Source: Chlorops oryzae
Lineage: Eukaryota; Arthropoda; Insecta; Diptera; Chloropidae
Length of the DNA stretch: 64,000 nt
Direction: 5' to 3'
NCBI GenBank assembly: GCA_020466095.1
Contig: CM035807.1
Location: 25,829,982-25,893,981 of the forward strand
Shown here in pieces: positions 61,519-64,000 of this stretch. Position numbers and translations under genes: made by a program. Position 1 is the first letter of the stretch. Every line of letters starts with the position of its first letter. Below the pieces are notes generated by a model. It did not search any database. It saw only the letters and a list, made by a program, of their open reading frames with translations, and was not told the DNA's origin.

Positions 61519-62088
61519 GTATTCAAGACAACAATCTGTCTTTGCCTCCTTTCGCCTAACTCCAATACACTTCCTTCCTTTTAATGCTGTAATGGCGATG
61601 CAATTGTCTGGAAAAGATTTAGCTGTTTTTGAGGCTTTTATAACTGAAGGTAATTGTGCAATCTTCATGTTGGATTTACCTTAACATCCTTAAATATATA
61701 GTATATGAAATAAACTTTAGAAGGAAAAATCGAAGATTCTATAAATTTTCGTTTTTTGCTTTTTATATATTTTTCAATTATTTTTTTATACATTTTTTTC
61801 GTGACAACTTCAGCAAAAACAACACAGAATTTTGATTCTTGAGAGTGTGAATTATTATTATTTGAAGATAGAGTAGTGTCAAATAGACTTTTTATAAACT
61901 TTCATGCATCACGGCTTTAAAGAAGTTGCATGAAGAATGTCCTGCTTCAATACGAAAATGATCCTGTCCAATTCTCCGTCATTGCAACGGTTCAACTGGT
62001 GAAGGAACGCCACGAAATGCTTCCGCCACCATCATATTCGAGTGACCTGGATCAGAGTTGTTATGCCCAGCGTAAGAAGGGTATATTA

Positions 62089-62199
62089 CAGGGAATGAAA
62101 CCCTAACGTTTAAAGCTAGCGGATGCGGTAACGGTAGCGGTGAATTAAAGGGTAAAACCGGGTAAAGGGTAACGGTAGCAGTACCGGTTTCATTCCCTG
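62089..62199. mobile_element. hAT MITE with perfect 8-bp target duplication
   Basis: Perfect 14-bp inverted ends CAGGGAATGAAACC and exact 8-bp direct flanks GTATATTA (62081-62088 and 62200-62207). The interior has repeated GTAACGGTAGC. 111 bp. It has split a copy of the dispersed GGGTATATT repeat, so its insertion is younger than that repeat. Confidence 0.88.
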
Positions 62200-62206
62200 G
62201 TATATT

Positions 62207-62640
62207 AGTTTTATGTGGATCTTGTTTCAGTAGAACTTAGCTCCGCACATATAGACAAATACAGGATCGAAAAATGAATCGATTTAGACATATCCTTCTG
62301 CATGTCCGTCCGTTGGCTCGTCTGTCCGTCCGTTCTCGTCCATCTGTTGGTCCATCTGTTGGTCCATCTGTTGGTCCATCTGTGGTCCATTTGGGATCGT
62401 CGGATCCTTCGAAGCGGCTGGACCAATCACGCCATTTGGGAGACAGGTATGTTGATCCCCGATCTTAAGCGAAAATGGGCGATATCCATCTTCTTCCACG
62501 CCCACGAATGGAAATTTTTCGTAACATTCGAAGTAAAAGGCGTAGAAGATTCAATTTCCAAACAAAGGTTGACCGAGGCGAATGAAAGATGCAGGAGGAA
62601 AATTGTTGTGGTCCATAAGCATTGATTTTTTAAAGCTTCT
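62207..62640 (+). repeat. Dispersed repeat, related to 33990-34795, with 13-bp tandem array
   Basis: Continues the repeat broken by the hAT MITE. At 62341-62391 it has four tandem units of CATCTGTTGGTCC (the last one is 12 bp), after a GTCCGTCCG-rich stretch. Open frames over it (WTNRWTNR-type on the minus strand) are by-products of the tandem repeat. Confidence 0.7.
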
Positions 62641-63824
62641 GTACAGAGAGGCAAAACGTAATGCGCCAATATTGTCGGGACGCTGGGTATATCAAAGTCG
62701 GCTTCCTTGTTTTTTTTTTCGCTTCCAAACACGAAAAAGGGAGCTTGGGATTGGAAGATCTATTTCCAGGGACAAAATCTCTAGCTCTAAGGGAACATAA
62801 AACTCAAAGCAAAATCACATCACATTCAATTGAAAAAATATCTTCTTCGCTATATTTTTACCAGAGTTTTTAATGCCACTCTCCTTGGAAAAAAAGAAGG
62901 CCTTAGGGACCACACACTAAAGAATCCCGGAAACGGATCTCCACTTTCTCGTCCTTGATGAAGATATAATTCATTTTAGGAAATGAAATGGATCTAGTCC
63001 AATTTCCTGTTGTTTCTAATGTCTACCCACTAATGTTCAAGCCATATTTAAAGTTCATTTAAATCGTTTAGAATGCGCTTGTCCTTAAACCTTTATCACA
63101 AAATCTCGAAACCTTGAATGGCACTGTCACTGTCACATGTCAATGCTGAGCCTACTTTGAGCATCCTTGAAATGTTTGTTGAAAGATAATGATTAATTGC
63201 CAATTTAATACAAAACGACAGAAGCCAATGTCAACACGACCGAATGAGACGAGGAAGGAGAGAGTGCGGCGGAAATGCTTACCTTTTTTTTTTTGTCTTT
63301 CCATACCAACTAAAAGCGAAACTAGGCCATGAAACAAAGCCACAAAACTAAATCGCCAACGAAGTATAGAGAAGAGTAGAAAAATCCAAAATGAAATATA
63401 TCCTCATATCCTTATCAATTTCAAGTGTCCATCAAACTGCATGACGTGTGTGAGTGTGTGTCTGTCTTATGTCTAACGTCGTGTGTGAGCCACTCTACGC
63501 CTGCCACGCCAATCATTAAGCATTCCGAGCGGCGGGCCTGTTCCTCCATAGTAATGTGCAACTCTTGCATACGAGCATGTGGCCAGGCCAATTTTACTTT
63601 CGGCTGGAGCTTTCGACAAAAATAAATGTACTAGAAAATTAGAAACTTATGTAATCTTGGTTAGCATCATTTATCAACTGGACGTAAGGTGATTTTTCTT
63701 ACTTTCTGGGATTCGTCAAGAAGTTACGCTCGCACTCAAGTTACTACTACCTACGCACGTCCACCCGCCCGCATGTTCATGTGGAGGCATCGCTGTCACT
63801 CTGACATATGAACTTTTCCAGGAA

Positions 63825-63973
63825 TATAAAATGGCACCGGAAACTAGTCGTTCACACAGCAATTACTACTCCATTGAATTTGTCATACCTCTGAAATTGA
63901 AATGTCGTTTGAAAAGTTGGGGTTTGATGGGCTTTCAGGCAGCGGAAATGGGTTGCAGGAGTTGAAGCATTAG
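63825..63973 (+). promoter_or_regulatory. Possible TATA core promoter with short leader ORF
   Basis: TATAAAAT at 63825 is followed about 25-30 bp on by CGTTCACACAGCAATTACTA, a start-site-like stretch, and then by an ATG (63902) opening 23 codons (MSFEKLGFDG...) to a stop at 63973. Distances fit a TATA-driven fly gene whose body lies beyond the window. The short frame may be an upstream ORF. Sequence pattern only. Confidence 0.3.
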
Positions 63974-64000
63974 TATTTTGTAAGTCGACCAAGGCGAAGG

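Noticed and set aside
62211..62426. Frame with repeated WTNR or MDQQ units
   Set aside because: Produced by the 13-bp tandem repeat read in different frames; not a repeat protein.

Overview
The window is nuclear DNA of a higher fly (Diptera, Schizophora). Protein-coding genes have short GT-AG introns, the DNA is AT-rich, and old and young transposon remains are dense. The pairing of a Spn100A-type serpin with Pka-C2-type kinases matches a gene neighbourhood remembered from the tip of Drosophila 3R (Muller element E, band 100A). The genome size and repeat content suggest a tephritid fruit fly, but the genus cannot be fixed from this sequence alone.

Layout. Positions 1-48,700 hold no gene that I can recognise. 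They are intergenic or intronic DNA carrying a dead non-LTR (RTE-type) reverse-transcriptase tail, a 3.1-kb direct duplication (7443-10532 and 11811-14921), two mariner copies (one degraded at about 10718, one with perfect 32-bp ends at 37145-38441), tRNA-derived SINE-like units, and many small inverted-repeat elements. Several of these have exact ends and target-site duplications: pogo-like with TA, hAT-like with 8 bp, and piggyBac-like with TTAA.

Positions 48,764-61,520 are the gene island, all on the minus strand. It contains a secreted serpin of 629 residues with a roughly 200-residue acidic insertion, then three consecutive cAMP-dependent protein kinase catalytic-subunit genes (called A, B and C here). 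I reconstructed their exons by splicing. The four 3' exons are 230, 166, 278 and 214 nt in both A and B, and 230, 166, 278 and 217 nt in C, so they are tandem duplicates of one gene. All three keep the catalytic residues. They differ from canonical PKA in the activation loop, the N-terminus and, in gene A, the C-terminal tail.

Positions 61,520-64,000 hold dispersed repeat with an inserted hAT MITE and a possible TATA promoter at the right edge.

How the genes work together: the kinases are expected to be cytosolic Ser/Thr kinases and the serpin a secreted protein. Nothing here shows that they act in one pathway, so their linkage is best read as conserved position. The most interesting parts of the window are the kinase triplication, the unusual serpin, and a 947-bp element with perfect 30-bp ends and repeated GCAAT motifs.
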